Shown here: in pieces, positions 34,804 to 42,379 of the stretch
Numbering within the stretch: position 1 is the first letter of the stretch
Layout: every line of letters begins with the position of its first letter
DNA from: Candidatus Methylobacter oryzae
Lineage (GTDB): Bacteria; Pseudomonadota; Gammaproteobacteria; Methylococcales; Methylomonadaceae
DNA: 42,379 bases
Reading direction: 5' to 3'
Assembly: GCA_945861405.1 (NCBI GenBank)
Contig: CAMAUL010000023.1
Coordinates: 1 to 42,379, forward strand
The notes under the pieces: generated by a model
What the model was told of the DNA's origin: nothing
What the model saw: only the letters and a program-made list of their open reading frames with translations
Databases searched by the model: none
Translations under genes and position numbers: made by a program

Positions 34804-35046
34804 TTATTGTCCAGCGCAACCCATACCAAAGCCGCACTCTCCGCCGCCGCCAGAGCAACCCATACCAAAGCCGCATGTTGCGTTAGCTTCTGCCATTGAT
34901 ACACTGACGTTATATTTACCTAAAAGGAAGCCATCCTTTGTGTCGATTTGCTTCACATGAAGTTGCATTGATGCTACTCCATATAAGCCTACTACACATA
35001 AACCAAGCTTGATTAATTTGTCTTTATTTTTTTTGGTAGTTTGCAT
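34804..35046 (-). CDS. Candidate RiPP precursor peptide with two CGFGMGC repeats
   Basis: 80 residues. A basic N-terminus (KKNKDK) and hydrophobic stretch (about 11-29) lead to a polar linker and a C-terminal Cys/Gly-rich region: CGFGMGC at 58-64, SGGGGE, CGFGMGC at 71-77, then AGQ. The two heptads are encoded by identical 21-nt sequences. Size, leader/core division, repeats, and a radical SAM/SPASM gene next on the same strand all fit a ribosomal peptide precursor. The usual product family was not recognised. AGGAG at about 35054-35058 gives good spacing to ATG 35046. Alternatives are a small membrane-anchored metal-binding protein or a heterodisulfide-type Cys peptide. There is no obvious transporter or protease gene beside it. 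Confidence 0.75.
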   Translation of the reverse strand: MQTTKKNKDKLIKLGLCVVGLYGVASMQLHVKQIDTKDGFLLGKYNVSVSMAEANATCGFGMGCSGGGGECGFGMGCAGQ

Positions 35047-35168
35047 TTTAATCTCCTAACAATTCTCTAAATATAAAATAACATTCTTTGTCGTTGCAGT
35101 TTTTGAACTTAAAAGTGATCGTGAAATCCCCATGCGCTTCCTCTTGTTTTATTTAATTAATTTCAATT

Positions 35169-35183
35169 CTACGAATTTCGTAG
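35169..35183. promoter_or_regulatory. Palindromic operator 1 (CTACGA-ATT-TCGTAG)
   Basis: A perfect 6-bp-arm palindrome lies between the divergent peptide and XRE genes, preceded by ATT like the second copy. Its centre is 33 bp from that of the second site, about three helical turns. It is a likely binding site for the XRE regulator. Confidence 0.65.
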
Positions 35184-35201
35184 AGCTAAGACAAGACAAT
35201 T

Positions 35202-35216
35202 CTACGATTATCGTAG
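35202..35216. promoter_or_regulatory. Palindromic operator 2 (CTACGA-TTA-TCGTAG)
   Basis: Same 6-bp arms as operator 1 with a different 3-bp centre. It ends one base before the XRE start codon (35218), so it occupies the position of the ribosome site. Binding there could autoregulate the XRE gene, whose mRNA may have a very short leader. Confidence 0.65.
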
Positions 35217-35217
35217 G

Positions 35218-35541
35218 ATGCCCAGAAAATCCACTTCAACTTCTTTATTTGGTCGCCGCCTCCGCGAGGCGCGTAATCGAATGGGTATTGCCCAAGATAA
35301 GCTTGGAGTTGTCATCGGAATGGATGAAAGCTGTAGCAGCGCCAGAATCAGCCGGTATGAGACCGGCATTCATGAGCCACCGATAGCAACAGCCGGTAGG
35401 CTGGCAATGGCTTTAAAGGTACCCTTGGCTTTTTTCTACTGCGAAGATGATCGCTTGGCTGAAATTCTTATCCACTATTCAGCCTTAAACGATGACCAAA
35501 AAAGCCAATTATTGGCGCATGTGGTAGAGATGAGCCACTAA
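35218..35541 (+). CDS. XRE/Cro-type transcriptional regulator
   Basis: 107 residues. An XRE helix-turn-helix spans about 10-66 (FGRRLREARNRMGIAQDKLGVVIG, then RISRYETGIHEPPIATAGRLAMAL and VPLAFFYCEDD). The C-terminus (ILIHYSALNDDQKSQLLAHV) is a short helical tail. It is divergent from the candidate peptide operon and preceded by two matching palindromes, one touching its start. It is probably a repressor of itself and possibly of the peptide-maturase operon (inference). No normal Shine-Dalgarno site is seen before ATG 35218. Confidence 0.88.
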   Translation: MPRKSTSTSLFGRRLREARNRMGIAQDKLGVVIGMDESCSSARISRYETGIHEPPIATAGRLAMALKVPLAFFYCEDDRLAEILIHYSALNDDQKSQLLAHVVEMSH

Positions 35542-35670
35542 AAAGTAAGTCAGAATAATTAGGTCACACTAAAAAATTTAGAACCAACGGCGCATCGGCA
35601 GACCGGGAATTTTCCAGCATCATTTTTCAATAGCCGGGTAAGGCGTAAAGATTGCGTCAAGAACAAATGA

Positions 35671-35743
35671 TTTAATATATTAAATATCAATGTCATTTAA
35701 TATATTAAACGCGCTATAATAAGCCGTTATTTAACATGTTAAA
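35671..35743. promoter_or_regulatory. Three palindromes TTTAAYATRTTAAA upstream of 35753 gene
   Basis: TTTAATATATTAAA occurs at 35671-35684 and 35696-35709, and TTTAACATGTTAAA at 35730-35743, ten bases before ATG 35753. Further copies are inside (35949-35962, 36006-36019) and at the end (36300-36313) of the gene. They look like operators or iterons for a dedicated DNA-binding protein, possibly the adjacent gene product. Confidence 0.75.
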
Positions 35744-35752
35744 CGGTGAGTT

Positions 35753-36304
35753 ATGCCCTATGATGGAAGTGGAAAGCTGGCCGAGGCCATAGCGGATTTA
35801 TACAGGTTATCACCCAAAAGTCAGGAGCAGGTAGCCAAGCGGATTAAGGAAGCCAAAACCGGGCTAGGCATTACCAGCAAAGCCAAGGTTTTACCGGATG
35901 AGGTGAAGCGGGCTATTTATCAATGGCACTATGACCGGCTAAATCCTGTTCAATATGTTAAACAGACTGATAGTGACAACCCGGACTTGTCAGCAGACAG
36001 CAGCGTTCAAAATATTAAACAGGATGCCCCCGCCCAACTTGATGACGATATGGACAATGCTGTTTATGATTTTAAACAGATTCACTTTGCCGTCATGTTT
36101 GCACATAAAGGACATATCAAGCGCACCACGGTCATGCTGGAGGGCTATTTAGTGAAAGCCTTGCAGCAAAAACACAGCTTAACCGATAACCCGGCAATCA
36201 GGGCGTGGATCGAGCAGGCGATTAAAAACGACGGCGTGAGGTTCGATAGCGACGCGCCATTAACCCGGCAGGTTAAGCGGATCATTATCGAGTCGCTTGT
36301 TTAA
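35753..36304 (+). CDS. Island protein of unknown function amid palindrome array
   Basis: 183 residues; I do not recognise the family. The N-terminal part (about 1-65) is helical and basic (LAEAIADLYRLSPKSQEQVAKRIKEA, ending VKRAIYQWHYDRL). A central linker has repeated VQYVKQTD, VQNIKQDA and DFKQIH, which arise because the DNA palindrome motif is repeated in the coding sequence. The C-terminal part (about 118-183: HIKRTTVMLEGYLVKALQQKH, IRAWIEQAIKNDG) resembles a ribbon-helix-helix or ParG/replication-accessory-like DNA-binding region, but that is a guess. Surrounding palindromes suggest that it binds them. It is followed at 36326 by a gene preceded by one more palindrome. Confidence 0.6.
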   Translation: MPYDGSGKLAEAIADLYRLSPKSQEQVAKRIKEAKTGLGITSKAKVLPDEVKRAIYQWHYDRLNPVQYVKQTDSDNPDLSADSSVQNIKQDAPAQLDDDMDNAVYDFKQIHFAVMFAHKGHIKRTTVMLEGYLVKALQQKHSLTDNPAIRAWIEQAIKNDGVRFDSDAPLTRQVKRIIIESLV

Positions 36305-36313
36305 TATATTAAA
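36300..36313. promoter_or_regulatory. Palindrome TTTAATATATTAAA at a gene junction
   Basis: This copy is identical to those at 35671 and 35696. It overlaps the stop of the 35753 gene and sits just before the GGAGG ribosome site of the gene starting at 36326, so it could control that gene separately. Confidence 0.7.
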
Positions 36314-36325
36314 TGGAGGTTAAGC

Positions 36326-36937
36326 ATGACAGTAAAAAACAAACCAACAACTAAACCGGCAACCAAGCCAAAGCATGTTGTAAAAGTGCCATGCAGTAAG
36401 GGCGGCAACCGCGATGATGCCGTTGCGCTAATATTGACAAGTCCTGAAACCAATGCGGCGGCAACAATTCGACAATGGCAGCCATTACACGATGTCAATG
36501 CATTAAGCCGGACATTAGCTTTACAGATTGACGATGTAAATAACGGAAATATGAAACGCCCGGAGGCAATGCTATTGGCGCAAGCTCACACACTCGACCA
36601 GTTATTTAATACTCTGGCGCAGCGGGCGCATGGAAGGGAAACGGTATCGAGTTGTGAGACTCATTTACGCCTAGCCTTTAAAGCGCAGAGCCAATGCCGG
36701 TCAACACTAGAAACGCTGGCCAAGATCAAGAACCCGCCGGTCATATTCGCCAAACAAGCCAATATCTCAAATGGTCACCAGCAGATCAACAACGGGACAT
36801 CGACACCGACCACGCACACGGAAGAAATTATTAATCAGCAAAACGAACTATTGGAGCAAACACATGGCGAACGGCTGGACACCAGAGCGACGAGCGAAGC
36901 AATCGGCATTGATACGAAACTGGCAACCGTGGAATAA
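36326..36937 (+). CDS. Conserved island/phage protein of unknown function
   Basis: 203 residues. It starts with a Lys/Thr/Pro-rich tail (about 1-22). A helical central domain follows (about 40-140: LSRTLALQIDDVNNGNMKRPEAMLLAQAHTLDQLF over several helices, then LRLAFKAQSQCRSTLETL). IKNPPVIFAKQANISNGHQQINNG is typical of a protein often seen in proteobacterial islands and prophages; no function is known to me. GGAGG at 36315-36319 supports ATG 36326. The last 74 bases overlap the next gene in another frame, an arrangement I believe is common for this pair. Confidence 0.7.
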   Translation: MTVKNKPTTKPATKPKHVVKVPCSKGGNRDDAVALILTSPETNAAATIRQWQPLHDVNALSRTLALQIDDVNNGNMKRPEAMLLAQAHTLDQLFNTLAQRAHGRETVSSCETHLRLAFKAQSQCRSTLETLAKIKNPPVIFAKQANISNGHQQINNGTSTPTTHTEEIINQQNELLEQTHGERLDTRATSEAIGIDTKLATVE

Positions 36938-37073
36938 ATCCACTGGAGCCAGAACACCGGAAGGTAAGGCGATTGCATCACGCAACGCATTTAAAGGCGG
37001 CTTTCGTGCCATGATGCGCGAAATGTCCGCATTATTGCAAGATCAGCGGGAGTGTATGAAACGGGTAAAATAA
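36864..37073 (+). CDS. Small conserved protein (WTPERRAKQ family), overlapping gene
   Basis: 69 residues, basic. Recognisable features are GWTPERRAKQSALIRNWQPW and STGARTPEGKAIASRNAFKGG, a pattern repeated in many small proteobacterial island and prophage proteins of unknown function. ATG 36864 has TTGGAG nine bases upstream, inside the preceding gene, and 74 bp overlap it in a different frame. The family resemblance and ribosome site make both readings credible. The many Arg/Lys residues suggest nucleic-acid contact. Confidence 0.7.
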   Translation: MANGWTPERRAKQSALIRNWQPWNKSTGARTPEGKAIASRNAFKGGFRAMMREMSALLQDQRECMKRVK

Positions 37074-37191
37074 GTATGCAGTGAGTATGCGCACACAGGT
37101 GTATGCACGGAAAAGGACATTTCGTAGGTTACACAGTTGGTTGCATAAAAAAGCCGTGTAGGAGTTAAGCCTGTTTTGTATTGATTCTATA

Positions 37192-37200
37192 TGTGGATAA
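37192..37200 (-). other. DnaA-box-like 9-mer (TTATCCACA on minus strand)
   Basis: TGTGGATAA matches the DnaA consensus on the complementary strand. Only one perfect copy was noticed in the noncoding stretch 37074-37336, so origin function is weakly supported. Nothing else with a clear function was seen in that stretch. Confidence 0.35.
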
Positions 37201-37336
37201 ACGAATATCGTCTGCTTACATGCCGACGGGTCTTAAGCTGGATATTACGGCTTGATTGTAAGCATTAACCGACTATCCATGTGAGTGGTAAAGGTTTATT
37301 GTGGTCAATCATTTAAAACAATAAAAAGGTGAAGAA

Positions 37337-37618
37337 ATGAAAAAAATAATCGCATTAATGATCGTTCTTTTCGTTAATACGGCTATTGCCGCAGACTTAT
37401 ATGATCCACAGAACGGAAAATATTTAGGCCAGCTTGGAGGGAGTCAATACGACGCGAACTCAACCAATAATCCTTATGGTCAGTATGGCAGCAAGTACAG
37501 CGCGGATTCAATCAATAACCCTTATGGGCAATATGGCAGTGAATATAGCAATAAGTCCCCTAACAACCCCTATGCTACCCAAGCCCCAGTAATTATAGAT
37601 AATGGCTATCGTAGATAA
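37337..37618 (+). CDS. Small exported Asn-Pro-Tyr-Gly repeat protein
   Basis: 93 residues with a signal peptide (about 1-18, ending AIA). The mature part contains imperfect repeats around NNPYGQYGSKYSADS and NNPYGQYGSEYSNKS, then NNPYATQAP. Short secreted proteins with this repeat are frequent in proteobacteria; the role is unknown to me. AAAGGTGAAG at 37325-37334 supports ATG 37337. The next gene, a lipoprotein, begins 42 bp later with its own ribosome site, so both may be envelope cargo of the island. Confidence 0.82.
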   Translation: MKKIIALMIVLFVNTAIAADLYDPQNGKYLGQLGGSQYDANSTNNPYGQYGSKYSADSINNPYGQYGSEYSNKSPNNPYATQAPVIIDNGYRR

Positions 37619-37660
37619 TTTGATAAAAACAACGCTTGTTGAAAAGTAGGAGGATATGCA

Positions 37661-38056
37661 ATGCTTAAAAAATTAATACTATCTATATTGGTATCATTAT
37701 TAATGACTGGTTGCGGAACTATGGGGTACATGGTTAGCACTTATGGCGCAATGTCGGACGCAGTATGGAGCGATTTTGACTATCAAGATGCGACTTACCG
37801 TATCTTTGACAGAAAAGATTTAAGCAAGATTATGGTGACTGCCTCTCTTGGGGATGCGGCTTTGCACGGCGCAGCAAGAGGGGCGACTTTTGGAGGCGTT
37901 AATATTGATGATGACCAGCCAAGGTATGCGAGCGCTACTTCTGCATATTTAACCAAGGATAGACCATCACAGGTATGTAAAGTTCTTGAAGGAAAACTTC
38001 TGGTAACGCCACAGTGGGAATTTGTTTATCTTTGTGCAGATAAGCCCAAAGTTTGA
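37661..38056 (+). CDS. Putative lipoprotein of unknown function
   Basis: 131 residues. The N-terminus has a hydrophobic signal and lipobox LMTGC (Cys18), so a lipid-anchored envelope protein is expected. The rest (YRIFDRKDLSKIMVT, GDAALHGAARGATFGG, VCKVLEGKLLVTPQWEF) is not recognised. TAGGAGG at 37647-37653 supports ATG 37661. An intrinsic terminator lies 78 bp after the stop, so this is the last gene of the rightward island transcript. Confidence 0.78.
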   Translation: MLKKLILSILVSLLMTGCGTMGYMVSTYGAMSDAVWSDFDYQDATYRIFDRKDLSKIMVTASLGDAALHGAARGATFGGVNIDDDQPRYASATSAYLTKDRPSQVCKVLEGKLLVTPQWEFVYLCADKPKV

Positions 38057-38134
38057 CAAAAACAATGCCAAGAGCTGTTGAATTAGCCATCGGCTACTAA
38101 CGATAAGATAGCGACGCTATTTCAGATAACCAAG

Positions 38135-38157
38135 GCCGGGTAACACCGGCTTTTTTT
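38135..38157 (+). terminator. Intrinsic terminator after the island's last gene
   Basis: GCCGG (38135-38139), loop GGTAACA-like, and CCGGC (38146-38150) are followed by seven T (38151-38157). It ends rightward transcription before attR and the tRNA, which is on the opposite strand. Confidence 0.8.
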
Positions 38158-38223
38158 GTGCGTGGTGATCGGCAACCGTTGCTGGTGTTTTAAGGAGCGC
38201 AATAATCGGCAATAGAATCAAAT

Positions 38224-38245
38224 TGCTATCCCGAATGCTATCCCG
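38224..38245 (+). repeat. Paired TGCTATCCCG direct repeat (right arm sites)
   Basis: TGCTATCCCG lies at 38224-38233 and 38236-38245, with the same 12-bp period and orientation as 27633-27654. In the excised circle the two pairs would flank the joined attachment core, as expected for arm-type sites. Confidence 0.75.
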
Positions 38246-38295
38246 AAACGGTCATTTTACCTTTTTGTAAAATTCAGTGCCTTGTAACTCTTTGA

Positions 38296-38378
<83 letters not shown>

Positions 38379-38482
38379 ATAATCTGAAAACAAAGAATTT
38401 AATGCTGAAAGGATTGTGAACACAATCCCCAATAATTCAATGCGGCTAGTGTACTACATTTTGCCGCATTAAATGGGAAAAT

Positions 38483-38836
38483 CTACTTGAGCAGTTCCAG
38501 AATTTCTTCCAGTTCGCTAACCATTTGATGAATCAATTGCTTGGTGCGGGTTGAGTCTTCTTTGGCGTCATCGCTGCCTAAATGCGCTCTTGCGCCGCCG
38601 ATAGTGTAGCCTTGCTCATACAGCAACGATCTTATTTGCCGGATCATCAGCACATCATGGCGCTGATAATAACGACGATTGCCGCGCCTTTTTACCGGGC
38701 TAAGCTCGGTGAACTCTTGTTCCCAATAGCGCAGCACATGAGGCTTTACGCCGCATAACTCGCTGACTTCACCTATGGTGAAATATCGTTTTGCCGGTAT
38801 GACCGGCAACTCATTATTATTACTCGGCTCCAGCAT
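38483..38836 (-). CDS. MerR-family regulator downstream of ihfA
   Basis: 117 residues. A MerR helix-turn-helix is clear: [25 protein letters not shown], then [37 protein letters not shown] divided over helices, with a short C-terminal coiled coil ([16 protein letters not shown]). This short MerR protein is conserved after ihfA in many gammaproteobacteria. Its target is unknown, and no effector-binding domain or cysteine sensor is present. The start overlaps the ihfA stop by 17 bp, so it is the final gene of the pheST-ihfA operon. Confidence 0.92.
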   Translation of the reverse strand: MLEPSNNNELPVIPAKRYFTIGEVSELCGVKPHVLRYWEQEFTELSPVKRRGNRRYYQRHDVLMIRQIRSLLYEQGYTIGGARAHLGSDDAKEDSTRTKQLIHQMVSELEEILELLK

Positions 38837-39116
38837 ACGCTTCCACTCTGGCTTTTAGTTTTTGACCGGATCTGAATGTGACCACTCTCCGGGCGGTTAT
38901 GGGGATTTCTTCGCCTGTTTTAGGGTTTCTGCCGGGGCGGCTGCTTTTGTCGCGCAGTTCGAACTTTCCGAAACCGGAAATTTTGACCTGCTCACCGTGT
39001 TCCAGGGAGCCTTTGATTTCCTCAAAAAACATTTCGACCATATCTTTAGCTTCGCGCTTGTTCAAGCCAAGCTCGTCAAACAGCCTTTCGGCAAAATCGG
39101 CTTTAGTTAATGCCAT
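38820..39116 (-). CDS. ihfA: Integration host factor subunit alpha
   Basis: 98 residues, the usual IHF-alpha length. Features are [54 protein letters not shown] across the strands (with the [13 protein letters not shown]-bending arm) and [14 protein letters not shown]. It forms a heterodimer with IhfB that bends DNA. It follows pheT by 2 bp. IHF is a common cofactor of tyrosine-recombinase islands such as the one integrated nearby. Confidence 0.97.
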   Translation of the reverse strand: MALTKADFAERLFDELGLNKREAKDMVEMFFEEIKGSLEHGEQVKISGFGKFELRDKSSRPGRNPKTGEEIPITARRVVTFRSGQKLKARVEAYAGAE

Positions 39117-39118
39117 CG

Positions 39119-41494
39119 TTAATCCCTCAGTTTTGCTTTTATTTTTGTGGTCAATGTTTCTAACAGCTTGCTAAATATAGCATCTATTTCAGAATCTGTT
39201 AGCGTTTGTGAAAAATCTTGTATGATTAAACTTAAGGCGATGCTTTTATTGCCTTCTTCGACGCCTTTGCCGCGATAAACATCAAATATCACTATATCTT
39301 GCAAGGTCGGTTCTGCACAGCCTTTAATGCAATTTATTATTTCGCTAACGGCAACTTCTTCCTTAACAATCAAGGCTATGTCGCGGCGTACCGACGGGTA
39401 TTTGGACAGCGGCTTGAATTTCGGGATGTGTTTGTTTAGCAATAAGTCCTGATCCAGCTCAAACAGGAAAACCTGGGTGTCGAAACCCAGCTGTTTTTCC
39501 AAGGTTGGATTCAACATGCCCAGCCAGCCGATTTTGTCGCCTTGCAGGGACAGGATTTCAGCCGTTTGTCCGGGATGTAATGCGTGATGCTGATCTGGGG
39601 CAAATTGAACATCTGCGCCGGTCAACGAAAACAGCGCCTGCACATCGGCTTTTACATCGAAAAAATCGACTTTGCGGGTAGCGCTGCCCCATTGCTCGGA
39701 ATAGGCGCTGCCCAAGGCTAGACCGGACAGCATTTTTTGCTGCTGGGTGTTGCCGTCTTTATTAACAAAGCGCAGGCCGGTCTCGAAAAAACGAACCCGG
39801 TTTTGCTGGCGGTTGGTATTGTGCAAGGCGGCTTTTAGCAATCCGCACCAAAGGGTAGTGCGCATCACCGCTAAATCGGCAGAAATCGGGTTTTTCAACC
39901 GGACAACCTGATCGTCAGGCGCAACCGCTTGCTGTATTTCTTCATCGACAAAGCTGTAGGTAATCGCTTCCTGATAGCCGCGATCAACCAGCAAATCTTT
40001 GGCGCGATCCAGATCCAGCACCGCTTCGGTTGCTTTGCCCAGTTCCGAGCGCATTAACAAGCTGCTGTTCGGCAGGTTGTTGTAGCCGACTATGCGGGCT
40101 ATTTCTTCAATCAAGTCGGCTTCGATAGCGATGTCGAAACGGCATCCCGGAGCGGTGACCGACCAGCCATCCGATTGTGTTTGAACCGACATGCCTAAGC
40201 GTTGGAAAATATCGACGACTTGTCCGTCTTCCAAGGCAATGCCCAGCGTTTTTTCCAGACGCTGCTTTCTGAGCAATACGGCTACGCGTTGCGGCAGGGT
40301 AGCGGCGGTTGTCACGTCGGTGATTGCGCCGACATTGCCGCCAGCAATGCTGACAATTAATTGGGTGGCGCGATCTATGGCGCGTTCCTGCAAGGTTGGA
40401 TCTACGCCGCGTTCGAAACGGTGCGATGAATCGGTGTGCAGGCCGTAGTTTCGGGCTTTACCGGCGATGCTTAGCGGGGTGAAAAACGCGCATTCCAGAA
40501 ACACATCCTGCGTGCCGTCGCTAACTGCGGATTCGCTGCCGCCCATCACGCCAGCCAAGGCTAAGGCTTGTTTGTCGTCGGCGATAACCAAAGTTTCGTT
40601 GTCCAGTTTAATGGTCTGGCCATTTAACAGGGCGACGCTTTCATCGGTTTGCGCATAGCGTACAGTAATGCTGCCGGATAATTTGGCGGCATCGAAAGCG
40701 TGCAGCGGTTGGCCTAATTCGATTAGCACGTAATTGGTCACATCGACCACCGCGCTCAAGCTTCTGACGCCTGAGCGACGCAGGCGTTCCTGCATCCATA
40801 ACGGAGTTTCGGCTTTAGGATTTACGCCTTTAATCAATCGGCCCAAATAACGGGGGCATGCGTCTGTTGCTTTGACTAAGACAGTTAAAGTTTCGGCATG
40901 ACTGACAGCGGTTGTTTCAACCGGAGTGACCGACCAGTCCATTTTGTTCAGCACTGCCACTTCGCGTGCTATGCCTTCAACGCTGAGGCAATCGGCCCGG
41001 TTAGGGGTCAAGTCGACTTCGATGATATTGTCGTTCAGCGACAGGTAGTCGCGTATATCGACGCCTACCGGGGCATCGGCAGCCAGCTCCATTAAGCCGT
41101 TGGCGTCAAGGGCTAGACCTAACTCTTTTTCCGAACACAACATGCCGTAGGATTCTACGCCCCGGAGTTTGGATTTTTTGATTTTAAAATCGCCCGGCAA
41201 TACCGCGCCGATCAATGCCGCAGGGATTCTCAATCCGACCCGGACGTTGCTCGCGCCGCAGACGATTTGCAGCGGTTCCGCTTCGCCTACCGCGACTTGG
41301 CAAACTCTTAGCCGGTCAGCATCGGGATGTTGCTCCATCGCGAGAATCTCGCCAACGACCACGCCGCTGAATACTGCTGCCGCAGGCGTTACCGAATCGA
41401 CCTCAAGGCCAGCCATGGTCAATTGCTCGACCAGCTGTTCGGTTGTTATTGCTGGATTGACATATTCTCTTAACCAGGCTTCACTAATTTGCAT
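39119..41494 (-). CDS. pheT: Phenylalanyl-tRNA synthetase beta subunit
   Basis: 791 residues, full length. An N-terminal EMAP-like tRNA-binding domain (about 40-150: [30 protein letters not shown]) is followed by B3/4 and B5 domains ([20 protein letters not shown]), a catalytic-like core and a C-terminal anticodon-binding ferredoxin fold ([13 protein letters not shown]). With PheS it forms the alpha2-beta2 enzyme that charges tRNA-Phe. It lies 28 bp after pheS. Confidence 0.97.
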   Translation of the reverse strand: MQISEAWLREYVNPAITTEQLVEQLTMAGLEVDSVTPAAAVFSGVVVGEILAMEQHPDADRLRVCQVAVGEAEPLQIVCGASNVRVGLRIPAALIGAVLPGDFKIKKSKLRGVESYGMLCSEKELGLALDANGLMELAADAPVGVDIRDYLSLNDNIIEVDLTPNRADCLSVEGIAREVAVLNKMDWSVTPVETTAVSHAETLTVLVKATDACPRYLGRLIKGVNPKAETPLWMQERLRRSGVRSLSAVVDVTNYVLIELGQPLHAFDAAKLSGSITVRYAQTDESVALLNGQTIKLDNETLVIADDKQALALAGVMGGSESAVSDGTQDVFLECAFFTPLSIAGKARNYGLHTDSSHRFERGVDPTLQERAIDRATQLIVSIAGGNVGAITDVTTAATLPQRVAVLLRKQRLEKTLGIALEDGQVVDIFQRLGMSVQTQSDGWSVTAPGCRFDIAIEADLIEEIARIVGYNNLPNSSLLMRSELGKATEAVLDLDRAKDLLVDRGYQEAITYSFVDEEIQQAVAPDDQVVRLKNPISADLAVMRTTLWCGLLKAALHNTNRQQNRVRFFETGLRFVNKDGNTQQQKMLSGLALGSAYSEQWGSATRKVDFFDVKADVQALFSLTGADVQFAPDQHHALHPGQTAEILSLQGDKIGWLGMLNPTLEKQLGFDTQVFLFELDQDLLLNKHIPKFKPLSKYPSVRRDIALIVKEEVAVSEIINCIKGCAEPTLQDIVIFDVYRGKGVEEGNKSIALSLIIQDFSQTLTDSEIDAIFSKLLETLTTKIKAKLRD

Positions 41495-41522
41495 GACTCA
41501 AGTTTTCCCGTGTAACGACGAC

Positions 41523-42379
<857 letters not shown>

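Noticed and set aside
33325..35046. Methanobactin biosynthesis locus
   Set aside because: The Cys-rich peptide could suggest it, but no MbnB/MbnC-like proteins or export genes are present and the neighbouring enzyme is radical SAM/SPASM, which methanobactin assembly does not use.
35132..35386. An alternative 84-residue gene across the XRE start
   Set aside because: It is a shadow frame over the operators and the XRE helix-turn-helix coding sequence, with no ribosome site or recognisable domain.

Overview
The window looks like chromosome of a free-living gammaproteobacterium. The pheS-pheT-ihfA-merR order, the Aas/LplT lipid-repair pair, many GGDEF/EAL proteins and abundant palindromic intergenic repeats fit a Methylococcales-type methanotroph (Methylobacter-like). 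That family-level guess is inference: no methane-oxidation gene is present.

Layout. 1-346: dispersed repeats. 368-3862: aas-like acyltransferase/acyl-ACP synthetase and lplT-like lysophospholipid flippase. 3902-4177: small plasmid-related-type protein. 4273-10536: two tandem paralogous c-di-GMP enzymes with different membrane sensors; the first carries an ethylene-receptor-type three-helix domain with the copper/ethylene residues conserved, the second a MASE1 domain. 10537-11279: nested inverted repeats. 11280-18814 (minus): histidine kinase, YfiR-like periplasmic protein, TonB-dependent receptor, a REC-PAS-PAS-GGDEF-EAL protein and a single-domain response regulator, together a plausible envelope-to-c-di-GMP signalling block. 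18938-20463 (minus): TetR and LysR regulators, divergent from a beta-carbonic anhydrase (20647-21228) whose leader holds two interleaved stems. 21498-26784: Nudix hydrolase, Nif3-like protein, TPC-type P1B ATPase, VIT/CCC1 transporter, GIY-YIG protein and family-5-like uracil-DNA glycosylase. 26861-27271: MORN-repeat protein.

27453-38352 is a genomic island of about 10.9 kb integrated in the 3' half of a tRNA-Pro(GGG) gene. A 57-bp copy of the tRNA end (one mismatch) lies at the left edge, the intact tRNA at the right edge, and paired TGCTATCCCG direct repeats near both ends look like integrase arm sites. The island has a tyrosine integrase, AlpA-like regulator, an HTH_39 protein, a TOPRIM protein and a DUF927 helicase-like protein (a P4/satellite-like replication module), then cargo. 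The cargo includes the most novel locus: a radical SAM/SPASM maturase with a PqqD-like N-terminus, preceded by an 80-residue peptide gene ending in two CGFGMGC repeats, and a divergent XRE regulator with twin palindromic operators. This has the form of a RiPP system I do not recognise. A second block (35753-37073) is studded with TTTAATATATTAAA-type palindromes. Two small exported proteins close the island.

38483-42379 returns to core genome on the minus strand: merR-type regulator, ihfA, pheT and the 5'-truncated pheS.
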